A stretch of DNA of 64,000 bases, taken from contig DASXFC010000031.1 in the NCBI GenBank assembly GCA_036489775.1, positions 62,001 through 126,000 of the forward strand. Reading direction: 5' to 3'. The notes under the pieces were generated by a model, which had not been told where the DNA came from, ran no database searches, and was given only the letters and a program-made list of their open reading frames with translations. Positions within the stretch are counted from its first letter, which is position 1. Each line of letters starts with the position of its first letter. The position numbers and the translations under genes are program-made. Source of the DNA: Bog-473 sp036489775. GTDB lineage: Bacteria; Actinomycetota; Acidimicrobiia; Acidimicrobiales; RAAP-2. Positions 41,242 through 49,575 of this stretch are shown piece by piece.

Positions 41242-41985
41242 TTACTGCCGGTTGGCCCCGTGGGCTCGGACGAAGTCGTTGACCGTGTAGTAGGCCTCGA
41301 TCGACTCGCCGGCGTCGCCCCAGAACCCGTCGAGCACGTCGTAGGCCATGCGGCCTTGGGAGACGAAGTGGTTGTTGACGTCGGTGATCTCGAGTTCGCC
41401 GCGACCTGAGGGCACCAGCGTCGGGATGATCGAGAAGACCTCGGGGTCGTAGCAGTAGATACCGGTGACACCGAAGTTGGACGCCGGCTTCTCGGGCTTC
41501 TCCTCGATCCGCTCCACCTTGCCCTCGGCGCTCAGCACGGGCACGCCGAGGTGACGCAGGTGCTCGGTCTCGGTTACCGGGGTCAGCAGGATGCGGGCCC
41601 CGACCGGGTTGGCCACGAAGGCGTCGACCATCGGCTTGATCGAGCGCTCCATGACGTTGTCGGCCAGCATCACCAGTACCGGGTCGCCGTCGACGAAACG
41701 CTCGGCCAGGCCGAGAGCCTCGGCGATTCCGCCGGCCTGCTCCTGGTAGGCGTAGGACAGGCGATCGATACCGAACTCGTGCCCGTTGCCCAGCAGGCGC
41801 AAGAACTCACCGGCGTGGGTGCCCCCGGTGACCAGCATGATCTCGTCGATGCCGGCATTCACCAAGGCCTCGATGGACCAGGCGATCATGGGCCGGTCGT
41901 AGATGGGCAGCAGGTGCTTATTGGTGATCCGGGTCAGGGGGTAGAGCCGCGAGCCGGTCCCCCCGGCCAACAACACGCCCTTCAT
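41242..41985 (-). CDS. Glucose-1-phosphate thymidylyltransferase-like sugar nucleotidyltransferase
   Basis: The 247-residue enzyme starts MKGVLLAGGTGSRLYPLTRITNKHLLPIYDRPMI, the RfbA/RmlA nucleotide-binding signature. It has DGDPVLVMLADNVME with a catalytic Asp and a C-terminal LEITDVNNHFVSQGRM. It is shorter than RmlA (~290) and resembles short-form NDP-sugar pyrophosphorylases. It likely makes dTDP-glucose or a related NDP-sugar. The ATG at 41985 is chosen from the family N-terminus; it overlaps the stop of an eight-codon upstream frame (42008-41982). Confidence 0.88.
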   Translation of the reverse strand: MKGVLLAGGTGSRLYPLTRITNKHLLPIYDRPMIAWSIEALVNAGIDEIMLVTGGTHAGEFLRLLGNGHEFGIDRLSYAYQEQAGGIAEALGLAERFVDGDPVLVMLADNVMERSIKPMVDAFVANPVGARILLTPVTETEHLRHLGVPVLSAEGKVERIEEKPEKPASNFGVTGIYCYDPEVFSIIPTLVPSGRGELEITDVNNHFVSQGRMAYDVLDGFWGDAGESIEAYYTVNDFVRAHGANRQ

Positions 41986-42017
41986 CGTCCGGCCAGCCGC
42001 AAACGCATCCGTGATGC

Positions 42018-43127
42018 TTAGTCGAAGGTAAGGACGCCCCGGGCCACGCGGCCGGCGTGCATCTCGTCGACCACCTCGCTGAAGCGCTCGAGAGGCCGGG
42101 TCAACGAGACCAGCTCGTCCAGCATGAGCTGGCCCGATAGGTAGAAGTCCACCATGAGGGGGATGTCGTGGTGCGGCCGGGCCGAGCCGTAGCGACAGCC
42201 GATGAGGCCCCGGTCCACGTAGGCCAGGGCATTGACGTCGACCGACACCTCGGTGCCCCGGGGCGGGATGCCGATAGCCACCGCCGTGCCGCCCCAGTCG
42301 AGGCAGTCCAGCGCGCTGCGCAACACGGCCGGGTGTCCCACGCAGTCGAAGGCCCACGTGACGCCGCCCAGCGGGAAGAGGGCACCGGCGGCCGACTGGC
42401 GGTTGGCCGGGGTGAGGGCCCGCACCGCGGCGGCGGCGTCACCATCGCTGGCGTCCACGAAGTGGGTGGCTCCGAACTGGCGGCCCAAGTCCTCCTTGCC
42501 GGCCACCGTGTCGACCGCCACGATCCGGGTGGCTCCGGCGATCCGCAATCCCTGGATGACGTTGAGGCCGACGCCGCCCACTCCGAACACGGCGGCGGTG
42601 TCACCGGGGCGCACCTTGGCCCGGTTCAGCACGGCCCCGACCCCGGTCAGCACGCCGCAGCCGATGAGGCAAGCCGAGGACAGCGGTACCTCCTTGGGGA
42701 TGGGTACAGCCTGGACCTCGCTGACCACGGTCATTTCCGCGAAGACCGAGGCGGCGGCGAAGTTCGAGGCCGGCTCGCCCTTGAAAGTGAAGGGGGTCGA
42801 GATGTTGCCGAGTGAGGCCCGGCACCATGACGGGTGGCCGGTCGAACAGGCCCGGCACACCCCGCAGCTGGCCAGGGTGGCGATGACGACGTGGTCACCC
42901 GGCTTCACCGAGGTAACGGCGGAGCCGATGGACTCCACCACGCCGGCGCCCTCGTGGCCCAGCACGGCGGGCGCCGGGAACGGGATGGTCCCGTCAATGA
43001 CCGAGAGATCGGAATGGCACACCCCGGCCGCCTGTATCTGCACCCGCACCTCGTTGGGTCCCGGCTCGCGCACTTCGAGCGCGTCCGTCACCTCGACCTC
43101 GGTCCCTGTGTAGACGATGCCTCGCAC
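42018..43127 (-). CDS. Zinc-dependent alcohol dehydrogenase
   Basis: A 369-residue MDR-type dehydrogenase. Catalytic zinc ligands are in AGVCHSDLSV and GHEGAGVVES. The structural zinc loop is SCGVCRACSTGHPSWC, and the Rossmann motif is VFGVGGVGLNVIQG. It resembles actinobacterial AdhD-type (class III-like) enzymes that oxidise alcohols with NAD or NDMA-type acceptors. The GTG start directly follows the TAG of the ligase gene, so it belongs to the same transcript. A role in oxidising a ring- or side-chain hydroxyl of the pathway substrate is inferred from that. Confidence 0.9.
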   Translation of the reverse strand: MRGIVYTGTEVEVTDALEVREPGPNEVRVQIQAAGVCHSDLSVIDGTIPFPAPAVLGHEGAGVVESIGSAVTSVKPGDHVVIATLASCGVCRACSTGHPSWCRASLGNISTPFTFKGEPASNFAAASVFAEMTVVSEVQAVPIPKEVPLSSACLIGCGVLTGVGAVLNRAKVRPGDTAAVFGVGGVGLNVIQGLRIAGATRIVAVDTVAGKEDLGRQFGATHFVDASDGDAAAAVRALTPANRQSAAGALFPLGGVTWAFDCVGHPAVLRSALDCLDWGGTAVAIGIPPRGTEVSVDVNALAYVDRGLIGCRYGSARPHHDIPLMVDFYLSGQLMLDELVSLTRPLERFSEVVDEMHAGRVARGVLTFD

Positions 43128-44801
43128 CTATTTGCTCCTCTCGCTGGTCACGACCTGATCTTTTCCCGCCGCCATCCGGTCGCGCAGTTCGCGCTTGAGT
43201 ACCTTGCCGCTGGCGTTGACCGGCAACGCCTCGACGATCACGACACTCCGGGGGACTTTGTAGTTGGCCATGGCGTCACGGGCCCACTCGAGGACCGTGC
43301 GCCCGAGGTCGCCGGCCTCGAGCCCGCCCGCCGTGGCTGACGGCACGATATACGCACAGCCCACCTCACCCATCCGCTGATCGGGCACACCCACGACGGC
43401 CACCTGCCCCACCGAGGGGTGGCGGCGCAGGGCGGCTTCGATCTCGGCCGGGTAGGCGTTAAAGCCGCCGACCACAAACATGTCCTTGAGCCGGTCGGTG
43501 ATGGCGATGTTGCCCTGGGCATCCATGACGCCGATGTCCCCGGTGTGCAGCCAGCCGTCCGGGTCGATGGCTTCGGCTGTCGCCTCGGGGTTGCCCCAGT
43601 AGCCCGACATCACGGTGTAACCCCGCACCACGATCTCGCCCGGTTGCCCCGCCGGCACCGGCTCGCCGTCCACCACCACCTGTACCTCGAGCCCCGGGAT
43701 GGCCCGGCCCGACGTGTGGGCGATGACCTCGGCCGAATCGCTGCGCCGGCACATGGTCACGGTGCCACACGACTCGGTCAGACCGTACGCGGTAAGCACA
43801 GTGGAGAACCCCAACTCATCGCGCATGGCGTGCACCAGTTCGACCGGGACCACGGCGGCGCCGGTCACGCCCAAGCGCAGGCTGGAGAGGTCGTAGGCGG
43901 CGCGCTGCGGATCGGCCAGCACGCTCTGGTAGAGCGTGGGCGGCCCCGGCAGCACCGAGATGCGTTCTTCGGCGATGCGCACCATCACCTTCTTGGGATC
44001 GAACACCGGCTCGGGCACCACGGTGGCCCCGGCCATAAGGCAGGCCAGGATGCCGGCCTTGTAACCGAAGGTATGAAAGAACGGGTTGACGATCAAGTAG
44101 CGGTCGCCCGGGGCCAGGCCCACGATGGAGGCCCAGGTTCCGAACGTGCGCAGGGACTGGGCGTGCGTGGTGGCGGCGCCCTTGGGATAGCCGGTGGTGC
44201 CCGAAGTGAAGATGAGGTCCGAGGTGTCGTCCGGCCGCACCGCCGCGGCCCGGGACGCGCTGGCGTTGGGATCGATGGCCTGGCCCGCGGCCAGGAAGTC
44301 GGCCAGGGCGATCACTCCGTCCGGTGCGCCGCCCTCGTCGCGCAAGAGGACGATGGTGGACAGGTCGGCTACGTCTTCGCCTTGGAGCATGGCCGGGTAG
44401 TCGAATCCAAGGAAACCGCGCACGGTGGCCAGCACGGTGGCACCCGAGGACTGCAGGATGTAGGCGGCCTCACTGCCCTTGAAGCGGGTGTTGAGGGGGA
44501 CCAAGACCGCACCGGCCCGCAAGGCCCCCAGCGCGGCCAGCATCCACTCCACGCAGTTGGGCGCCCAGATGGCCACCCGGTCGCCGGTCGCCGTCCCGGC
44601 CGCCATGAAACCCCGGGCATACGCGTCGACCTCGCCGGCCAGCTGGGCGAAGGTGAGGCGCACGTCGCCGTCGACCACCGCCTCGATCGCGTCGAAGCGC
44701 TCGGCCACCTGGTCGACCAGGGCACCGATGGTGCCCCAGGTGAGATCAGCCCGAGGGTCCTCCTGGTCGAGCGGCACGCCGCCGATGCCTACGCTGCTCA
44801 T
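43128..44801 (-). CDS. FadD3-like acyl-CoA synthetase
   Basis: The 557-residue AMP-forming ligase has FTSGTTGYPKGAATTHAQS (P-loop), TAYGLTESCGTV, DGWLHTGDIGVMDAQGN and a C-terminal catalytic lysine in NASGKVLKREL. The segment DRYLIVNPFFHTFGYKAGILACLMAGAT and ISVLPGPPTLYQS closely resemble what I recall of FadD3, which activates HIP (the steroid C/D-ring propionate) in mycobacteria. Its coupling to an IpdF-like SDR and a FadE30-like dehydrogenase strengthens the match. Substrate remains inference. It overlaps the upstream SDR by four bases (ATGA). Confidence 0.88.
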   Translation of the reverse strand: MSSVGIGGVPLDQEDPRADLTWGTIGALVDQVAERFDAIEAVVDGDVRLTFAQLAGEVDAYARGFMAAGTATGDRVAIWAPNCVEWMLAALGALRAGAVLVPLNTRFKGSEAAYILQSSGATVLATVRGFLGFDYPAMLQGEDVADLSTIVLLRDEGGAPDGVIALADFLAAGQAIDPNASASRAAAVRPDDTSDLIFTSGTTGYPKGAATTHAQSLRTFGTWASIVGLAPGDRYLIVNPFFHTFGYKAGILACLMAGATVVPEPVFDPKKVMVRIAEERISVLPGPPTLYQSVLADPQRAAYDLSSLRLGVTGAAVVPVELVHAMRDELGFSTVLTAYGLTESCGTVTMCRRSDSAEVIAHTSGRAIPGLEVQVVVDGEPVPAGQPGEIVVRGYTVMSGYWGNPEATAEAIDPDGWLHTGDIGVMDAQGNIAITDRLKDMFVVGGFNAYPAEIEAALRRHPSVGQVAVVGVPDQRMGEVGCAYIVPSATAGGLEAGDLGRTVLEWARDAMANYKVPRSVVIVEALPVNASGKVLKRELRDRMAAGKDQVVTSERSK

Positions 44802-45601
44802 GGATGCTGGCTGCTCACGGACACGATCTCACCGCTCATGTAGCTGGCGTAATCACTGGCCAAGAAGACGATCACGTTGGCCACTTCCCAGACCTCGGCG
44901 CCCCGGCCGAACAGCTCGCGACGGCGCAGCACGGCCAGATCCTCGTCGGGGATGGCCCGGTTCAAGAAGGGGTGCTCGGCCAAGCTGGGCGACACTGCGT
45001 TCACCCGCACGCCGGCGGGCGCCGCTTCGGCGGCGGCACAACGGGTCAGCGCCATGACGCCGGCCTTGGCCGCGGCGTAATGGGCCTGGCCGGGTTGGGC
45101 CCTCCATCCGAGCACCGAGGCGTTGTTGACGATGGCACCCGATCGCTGGGGCAGCAGGCGGGCCAGGGCGGCCCGGGTGCAGCGGAAGGTGCCGGTGAGC
45201 GTGATGTCGAGCACGGTCGACCACTGCTCGTCGGTCATGTCGATCAAGTCGACCGTGCCACCCAGCCCGGCGTTGTGCACCGCCACGTCGAAGTGGCCGA
45301 AGTGCGACACCGCTCCGTCGTAGAGCGCCTGCACCTGCGCCTCGTCGGTCACGTTGCAGGCGATGGCATGCACGTCCCCGCCGGTCTCGGCCGCCAGCTG
45401 CTCGGCCGTCTCGGCCAGTCGTCGCTCGTGGGCGTCGGACACGACGACGGCGGCTCCCTCTTCGAGGCAGCGGCGAGCGGTGGCCGAACCGATGCCGGTG
45501 CCGGCCGCCGCGGTGACGATGACCACCTTGCCCGCCAGCAGGGCATGGCCCCCCGGTGGCGGTGGCGGTGGCGGTGGGTCGAATGCGGCGTCGAGGCTCA
45601 T
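44798..45601 (-). CDS. SDR-family oxidoreductase (IpdF-like)
   Basis: The 267-residue short-chain dehydrogenase starts with a proline-rich leader (DPPPPPPPPGG) before the Rossmann motif VTAAAGTGIGSATARRC. The catalytic Ser-Tyr-Lys set is NNASVLGWRAQPGQAHYAAAKAG. In mycobacteria the SDR between fadD3 and fadE30 (IpdF) oxidises the 5-hydroxyl of a HIP-CoA derivative; the same gene order here suggests the same step. It overlaps both neighbours by four bases (ATGA). Confidence 0.88.
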   Translation of the reverse strand: MSLDAAFDPPPPPPPPGGHALLAGKVVIVTAAAGTGIGSATARRCLEEGAAVVVSDAHERRLAETAEQLAAETGGDVHAIACNVTDEAQVQALYDGAVSHFGHFDVAVHNAGLGGTVDLIDMTDEQWSTVLDITLTGTFRCTRAALARLLPQRSGAIVNNASVLGWRAQPGQAHYAAAKAGVMALTRCAAAEAAPAGVRVNAVSPSLAEHPFLNRAIPDEDLAVLRRRELFGRGAEVWEVANVIVFLASDYASYMSGEIVSVSSQHP

Positions 45602-46785
45602 GCCACCCCTTTGGGTTCGGGCGGGAGCCCAAGGACCCGCTCGCCAATGATGTTGCGCTGGATCTGGTTGGAGCCCCCGTAGATGGTCTCGGCCCGGGAG
45701 TTGAGGAAGGAACGCTGGAAGTCGCCCAGCTCGTAGCCGTCACCGTCGAGCACGGTGCCCGCCGGGCCCATGACGGCGAGGGCGAGTTCCCCCAGCTTCC
45801 GGTGCCATGTCCCCCAGTAGAGCTTGGCGATGGAGGCCTCGGGTGGCGCCACCGGACCGTCGATGCCCGAGAGGGAGCGCAATGTGTTGAAGCGCATGAT
45901 GGTGAGCTCGACGTGCGCTTGGGCCAGTTTCTGGCGGATGACCTGATCGCGGTTCAGGCCGCGCTCTTGGGCCAGCGCGACCAAACGGTCGAGCTCCCGA
46001 CGGAAACCCAGTTGATGGCCGAGCAGCGCCACGCCGCGCTCGAAGGCGAGGGTGGCCAGGGCGACCCGCCAGCCGTCGCCGACCCCACCCACCACGTTCT
46101 CCCGGGCCGTGCGGGCACCGTCGAAGAAGACCTCGTTGAATTCGCTGGTCCGGGTCAGCTGGGTGATCGGGCGCACCTCCACGCCGGGCTGGTCCATCGG
46201 CATCAACAGATAGGACAGGCCCTTATGCCGTGACGACTCGGGGTCGGTGCGGCAGACTACGAAGCACCAGTCGGCCTGCTGGGCCAGCGAGGTCCATACC
46301 TTCTGGCCGGTCACCACCCACTCGTCACCATCGAGGACGGCGCGGGTCTTCACGTTGGCCAGGTCGCTCCCGGCATCGGGCTCCGAATAGCCCTGGCACC
46401 ACAGTTCCTCACCGCGCACGATCGGTGGCAGGAAGCGCGCCTTCTGCTCGGGGCTGCCGTAGTGGATGAGGGTCGGACCGAGGAGCCCCTCGCCCATGAT
46501 GCTGACCCGGCCTGGTGCGGCGGCCCGGACGTACTCCTCGTTGAAGATGACCTGCTCGGTGATGGAGGCGCCGCGACCGCCGTATTCGATGGGCCAGCCG
46601 ATGCAGGTCCAGCCGGCGTCGGCCAACACCTTCTCCCAGCGCACCCGGGTCTCGAAACCGAAGGTCTCGTCGCCCGAGCCACCACGGCCACGGAGCTCGG
46701 CATACTCCCCCACCAGGGCCTTTTCGAGGAAACGACGGACCTCGTCCCGGAAGGCCACATCTTCGGGGCGGTCTCGGAGATCCAT
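45598..46785 (-). CDS. Acyl-CoA dehydrogenase (FadE30-like)
   Basis: The 395-residue FAD flavoenzyme has YSEPDAGSDLANVKTRAV (acyl-CoA/FAD contact), VWTSLAQQADWCFVVCRTD, and the C-terminal FAD-binding GGSNQIQRNIIGERVLGLP. By position with FadD3-like and IpdF-like genes it matches FadE30 of the mycobacterial cholesterol C/D-ring pathway, though general acyl-CoA desaturation is equally compatible with the motifs. TAACCT nine bases before the ATG is a near-leaderless -10 box. Confidence 0.88.
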   Translation of the reverse strand: MDLRDRPEDVAFRDEVRRFLEKALVGEYAELRGRGGSGDETFGFETRVRWEKVLADAGWTCIGWPIEYGGRGASITEQVIFNEEYVRAAAPGRVSIMGEGLLGPTLIHYGSPEQKARFLPPIVRGEELWCQGYSEPDAGSDLANVKTRAVLDGDEWVVTGQKVWTSLAQQADWCFVVCRTDPESSRHKGLSYLLMPMDQPGVEVRPITQLTRTSEFNEVFFDGARTARENVVGGVGDGWRVALATLAFERGVALLGHQLGFRRELDRLVALAQERGLNRDQVIRQKLAQAHVELTIMRFNTLRSLSGIDGPVAPPEASIAKLYWGTWHRKLGELALAVMGPAGTVLDGDGYELGDFQRSFLNSRAETIYGGSNQIQRNIIGERVLGLPPEPKGVA

Positions 46786-46794
46786 GGCCCAGGC

Positions 46795-46800
46795 AGGTTA
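46795..46800 (-). promoter_or_regulatory. Near-leaderless -10 element of the acyl-CoA dehydrogenase operon
   Basis: Minus-strand TAACCT, nine bases, then ATG at 46785. The hexamer is the same as that of fabZ. Confidence 0.45.
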
Positions 46801-46831
46801 CCCAAGGGCCGGCGGTGGACCTGACGGAGCG

Positions 46832-48235
46832 TCAGATCGCGGCGGCAGACTCAGCCCAGGCGGCTGCGTTCGCGCCCAACCGAGGCGTGGGCAGATCCCA
46901 GCGCGCTGGTGATCGGGTCATCTGCACCACCGGCGCCAGATGAGTCAGCCAGCCGTAGTCGGTATCGCTGGTCGTCATGTACGACGCCATGTCGCCGAAG
47001 CCTCCCGGCTGTGACCGTTCGACCGCCGGTAATTGAGTGAACCAGGTGGCCGTCTGACAGAGCGAGGCCCGCACGTGGTAGCTCCCACCCTCGCGTTCTC
47101 GCAGCCACAGGGCGGCCATGGTGCCCAACGCGGCCAGGTAGCCGGTGGTGTAGTCGCAGCAGGCGGCGTCGATCAGTTTCGGATGCTCGGCTCCACCCTG
47201 CCCGATGACGATCCCGGTGGTGGTCTGCGCCATCTGCTCCCAACCGGGACGCATCGACCACGGTCCGACGTCGCCGTAGCAGTTGATGGTGGTGCAGATG
47301 ATGCCCGGACGCAGCTCGGCCAGCGCCTCAGGACTCAACCCCTTGCGGGCCAAGGCGCCGCCTCGATAGCCCTGACTGAAGACGTCGGCCTCACCGACCA
47401 ACCGCTGCAACGTCTCCACACCATCGGATGTGGTGAGGTCAACGAAGGCCGAACGCTTGCCGTGGCTGGTGTCCATGACGAAAGCGGGAATGTTGTCGAG
47501 CACGGGCGAGTTCACCAGCAACACTTCCGCTCCGTGTTCGGCCAGCGTGCGCCCGTTGGTCGGCCCCGCCAGCAGGCGGCTCAGATCGAGGACGCGGGTG
47601 CCGGCCAGTGGGCGATCCGTGCCGTGGCCGGCCGGCTCGGGGTCGCTCTCGCCGATCTTCTCGATGCTGACCCGGCCCAGCGGCGCAATGGCTTGGGCCT
47701 GGGGATGCGCCGCCCACTCCTCGGTGGTGCGGGCCATGACCCCGCAGGTACCCGCCTGGGCCAGCGCCTCCTCCAGAGCCGGGGCATCCCACTGGGCCAC
47801 CGCCTCGGCCACCACTTCGGTGGAGCTGTCCGGTGCGCAGCCCAAGACGTCGCCGGTGCGGGCGGCCAGGTGTGGAAAGGCGCCGTGCAGATGGACCCAT
47901 CGCCCGTCACGGCACTGGTGCAGCATCACCATGGGCCGGGTCAGCGCGCTGGGCGGCGCCGGGGTGTCCTCCACTTCCAGTTTCTGGAGAAGGAACCCGA
48001 TGAGGGACGCGGCGGCATGACCCCGGTTCACCGCCACCTGCTGGCGCTGGCCGGTCCGGGCCTCGAGTAGCGAGGCCGCCACCGCAGCGATGGCTCCGAT
48101 GGCCGAAGAGGCACCCTCGACGACGGGGTACCGGGTGTCGTAGGGCTGGTATTCACCCTCGATGGTGACTGGGTCGGCCACCTCGGCCGGCAACCCCACC
48201 CCTTCCAGTAGATCGACGACCAGTTCAGGAGGCAT
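46832..48235 (-). CDS. CaiB/BaiF-type (class III) CoA-transferase with rearranged layout
   Basis: The 467-residue product contains a canonical class III N-terminal Rossmann segment only from ~residue 215 (PLAGTRVLDLSRLLAGPTNGRTLAEHGAEVLLV), followed by the probable catalytic Asp in FVMDTSHGKRSAFVDL. The first ~210 residues look like the C-terminal half of such an enzyme (EGASSAIGAIAAVAASLLEARTGQRQQV ... EEWAAHPQAQAIAPL). It would transfer CoA between carboxylic acids. The start is ATG 48235 because TACGAT lies exactly seven bases upstream; an ATG three codons earlier overlaps that box. Confidence 0.82.
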   Translation of the reverse strand: MPPELVVDLLEGVGLPAEVADPVTIEGEYQPYDTRYPVVEGASSAIGAIAAVAASLLEARTGQRQQVAVNRGHAAASLIGFLLQKLEVEDTPAPPSALTRPMVMLHQCRDGRWVHLHGAFPHLAARTGDVLGCAPDSSTEVVAEAVAQWDAPALEEALAQAGTCGVMARTTEEWAAHPQAQAIAPLGRVSIEKIGESDPEPAGHGTDRPLAGTRVLDLSRLLAGPTNGRTLAEHGAEVLLVNSPVLDNIPAFVMDTSHGKRSAFVDLTTSDGVETLQRLVGEADVFSQGYRGGALARKGLSPEALAELRPGIICTTINCYGDVGPWSMRPGWEQMAQTTTGIVIGQGGAEHPKLIDAACCDYTTGYLAALGTMAALWLREREGGSYHVRASLCQTATWFTQLPAVERSQPGGFGDMASYMTTSDTDYGWLTHLAPVVQMTRSPARWDLPTPRLGANAAAWAESAAAI

Positions 48236-48242
48236 AGAAGGC

Positions 48243-48248
48243 ATCGTA
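48243..48248 (-). promoter_or_regulatory. Leaderless -10 element of the CoA-transferase gene
   Basis: Minus-strand TACGAT, seven bases (gccttct), then ATG at 48235. The box overlaps the competing ATG at 48244 and so argues against that start. Confidence 0.6.
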
Positions 48249-48331
48249 CGGACCCTCCAGCCGGCATGCCACGGGCCCGGGCTGGAATACTCGCGGACGG
48301 CCGCTGAGCCAACGGCAAGGGGAGGGTTCAC

Positions 48332-49540
48332 ATGCCGTACGTCGAAGGGCGCCTGGTCCACGATGCCGACGCCCACATCATGGAGACGCCGACCTGGTTG
48401 CGCGACCACGCCGAGGCGGCCTACCGCGACCGGCTACCGGTGCTGCGCTACGTCAGCGGCAACGAGCTGCGCCAGACCGGCAGTCCCGAGGAGCAGCAGC
48501 GCGACCTCCTGTCCTCCTTCGACAAGCTGGCGGCCAAACACCGCAGCGAGGAGTACCGGGCCAGCGAGGAAGCCGAGATCATGGCCCGCAAGAACTTCGC
48601 GGCCACCGGCTCCTTCCTGGCCGAGGACCGGCCCCGCGCCCTGGACCTACTCGGCTTCTCGAGCCAGCTGGTCTTCAACACCTTCCACAACGGCCGCCTC
48701 TACGGGCTCGAACACGCCGGCGACGAGGACCTGGCCTACGCGGCAGCGAGAGCCCACAACCGGGGCATGCTCGAGTTCTGCTCGGTCGACCCGCGCCTGC
48801 TCCCCTCGTGTTACGTCCCTCTGGTCAACGCCGAGAAGGCAGTGGCCGCCACCAAAGATGCACTCGAAGCCGGGGCGGCCGCCCTCCTCATCGCCAGTGG
48901 CTGCCCGCCGCACTTCTCACCCAGTCACCTCGACCTGTTCGGCGTGTGGGCCCAGGCCGAGGAGGCCGGTATCCCGGTCGTCTTCCATGTCGGTGGAACC
49001 GGCAGCCTGATCGATCCCCACTACTTCGACAACGGGTTGCCCATCCCTCACGACTTCCACGGCGGCGACGAGAACTTCCGCTCGGTCGACTACATGGGCA
49101 TCCCGGTGCCCCCGGCCCAGACGTTGGCCACGCTCATCTTCGACGGCGTGCTCGAGCGCTTCGGGGATCTGCGCATCGGGGTCATCGAGCAGGGTGCCAT
49201 CTGGGTCCCGTCGTGGCTGCGCCAGATGGAGTCCGCTTTCGAGGCCTTCAACCGCCACGAGGAGCGGCTGCAACATCTCTCCATGCGCCCCTCGGACTTC
49301 GTGCACCGCCAGGTCCGGTTCACGCCGTACCCGACCGAGGACGTGGGTTGGATCGTGGAGCAGGCCGGCGCCGATCTGGTCATGTTCTCCTCGGACTACC
49401 CCCACGTCGAAGGCGGGCGTCGGCCACTCGAGCGCTTCGAGGCCTCGCTGGGCGATGCCAGCGACAAGATCCGGCGCCAGTTCTACGTCGACAACTTCTT
49501 GTTCTTGATGGGTACGGCCGGCGCCGCGCTGGCGGCCTGA
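48332..49540 (+). CDS. Amidohydrolase-family metal-dependent hydrolase
   Basis: The 402-residue protein belongs to the amidohydrolase_2 (ACMSD-like) group. The N-terminal metal motif is HDADAHIMETPTWL, a mid-protein His is in VVFHVGGTGS, and the C-terminal metal Asp is in MFSSDYPHVEGGRRPLERFE. Such enzymes catalyse hydrolysis or decarboxylation of aromatic or cyclic acids. A clear Shine-Dalgarno (AAGGGGAGG) precedes the ATG. It probably forms an operon with the serine hydrolase and is divergent from the CoA-transferase. Confidence 0.87.
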   Translation: MPYVEGRLVHDADAHIMETPTWLRDHAEAAYRDRLPVLRYVSGNELRQTGSPEEQQRDLLSSFDKLAAKHRSEEYRASEEAEIMARKNFAATGSFLAEDRPRALDLLGFSSQLVFNTFHNGRLYGLEHAGDEDLAYAAARAHNRGMLEFCSVDPRLLPSCYVPLVNAEKAVAATKDALEAGAAALLIASGCPPHFSPSHLDLFGVWAQAEEAGIPVVFHVGGTGSLIDPHYFDNGLPIPHDFHGGDENFRSVDYMGIPVPPAQTLATLIFDGVLERFGDLRIGVIEQGAIWVPSWLRQMESAFEAFNRHEERLQHLSMRPSDFVHRQVRFTPYPTEDVGWIVEQAGADLVMFSSDYPHVEGGRRPLERFEASLGDASDKIRRQFYVDNFLFLMGTAGAALAA

Positions 49541-49575
49541 GCAGCACCGCGCCCAGCACCACGAAAAGGAGAGCA

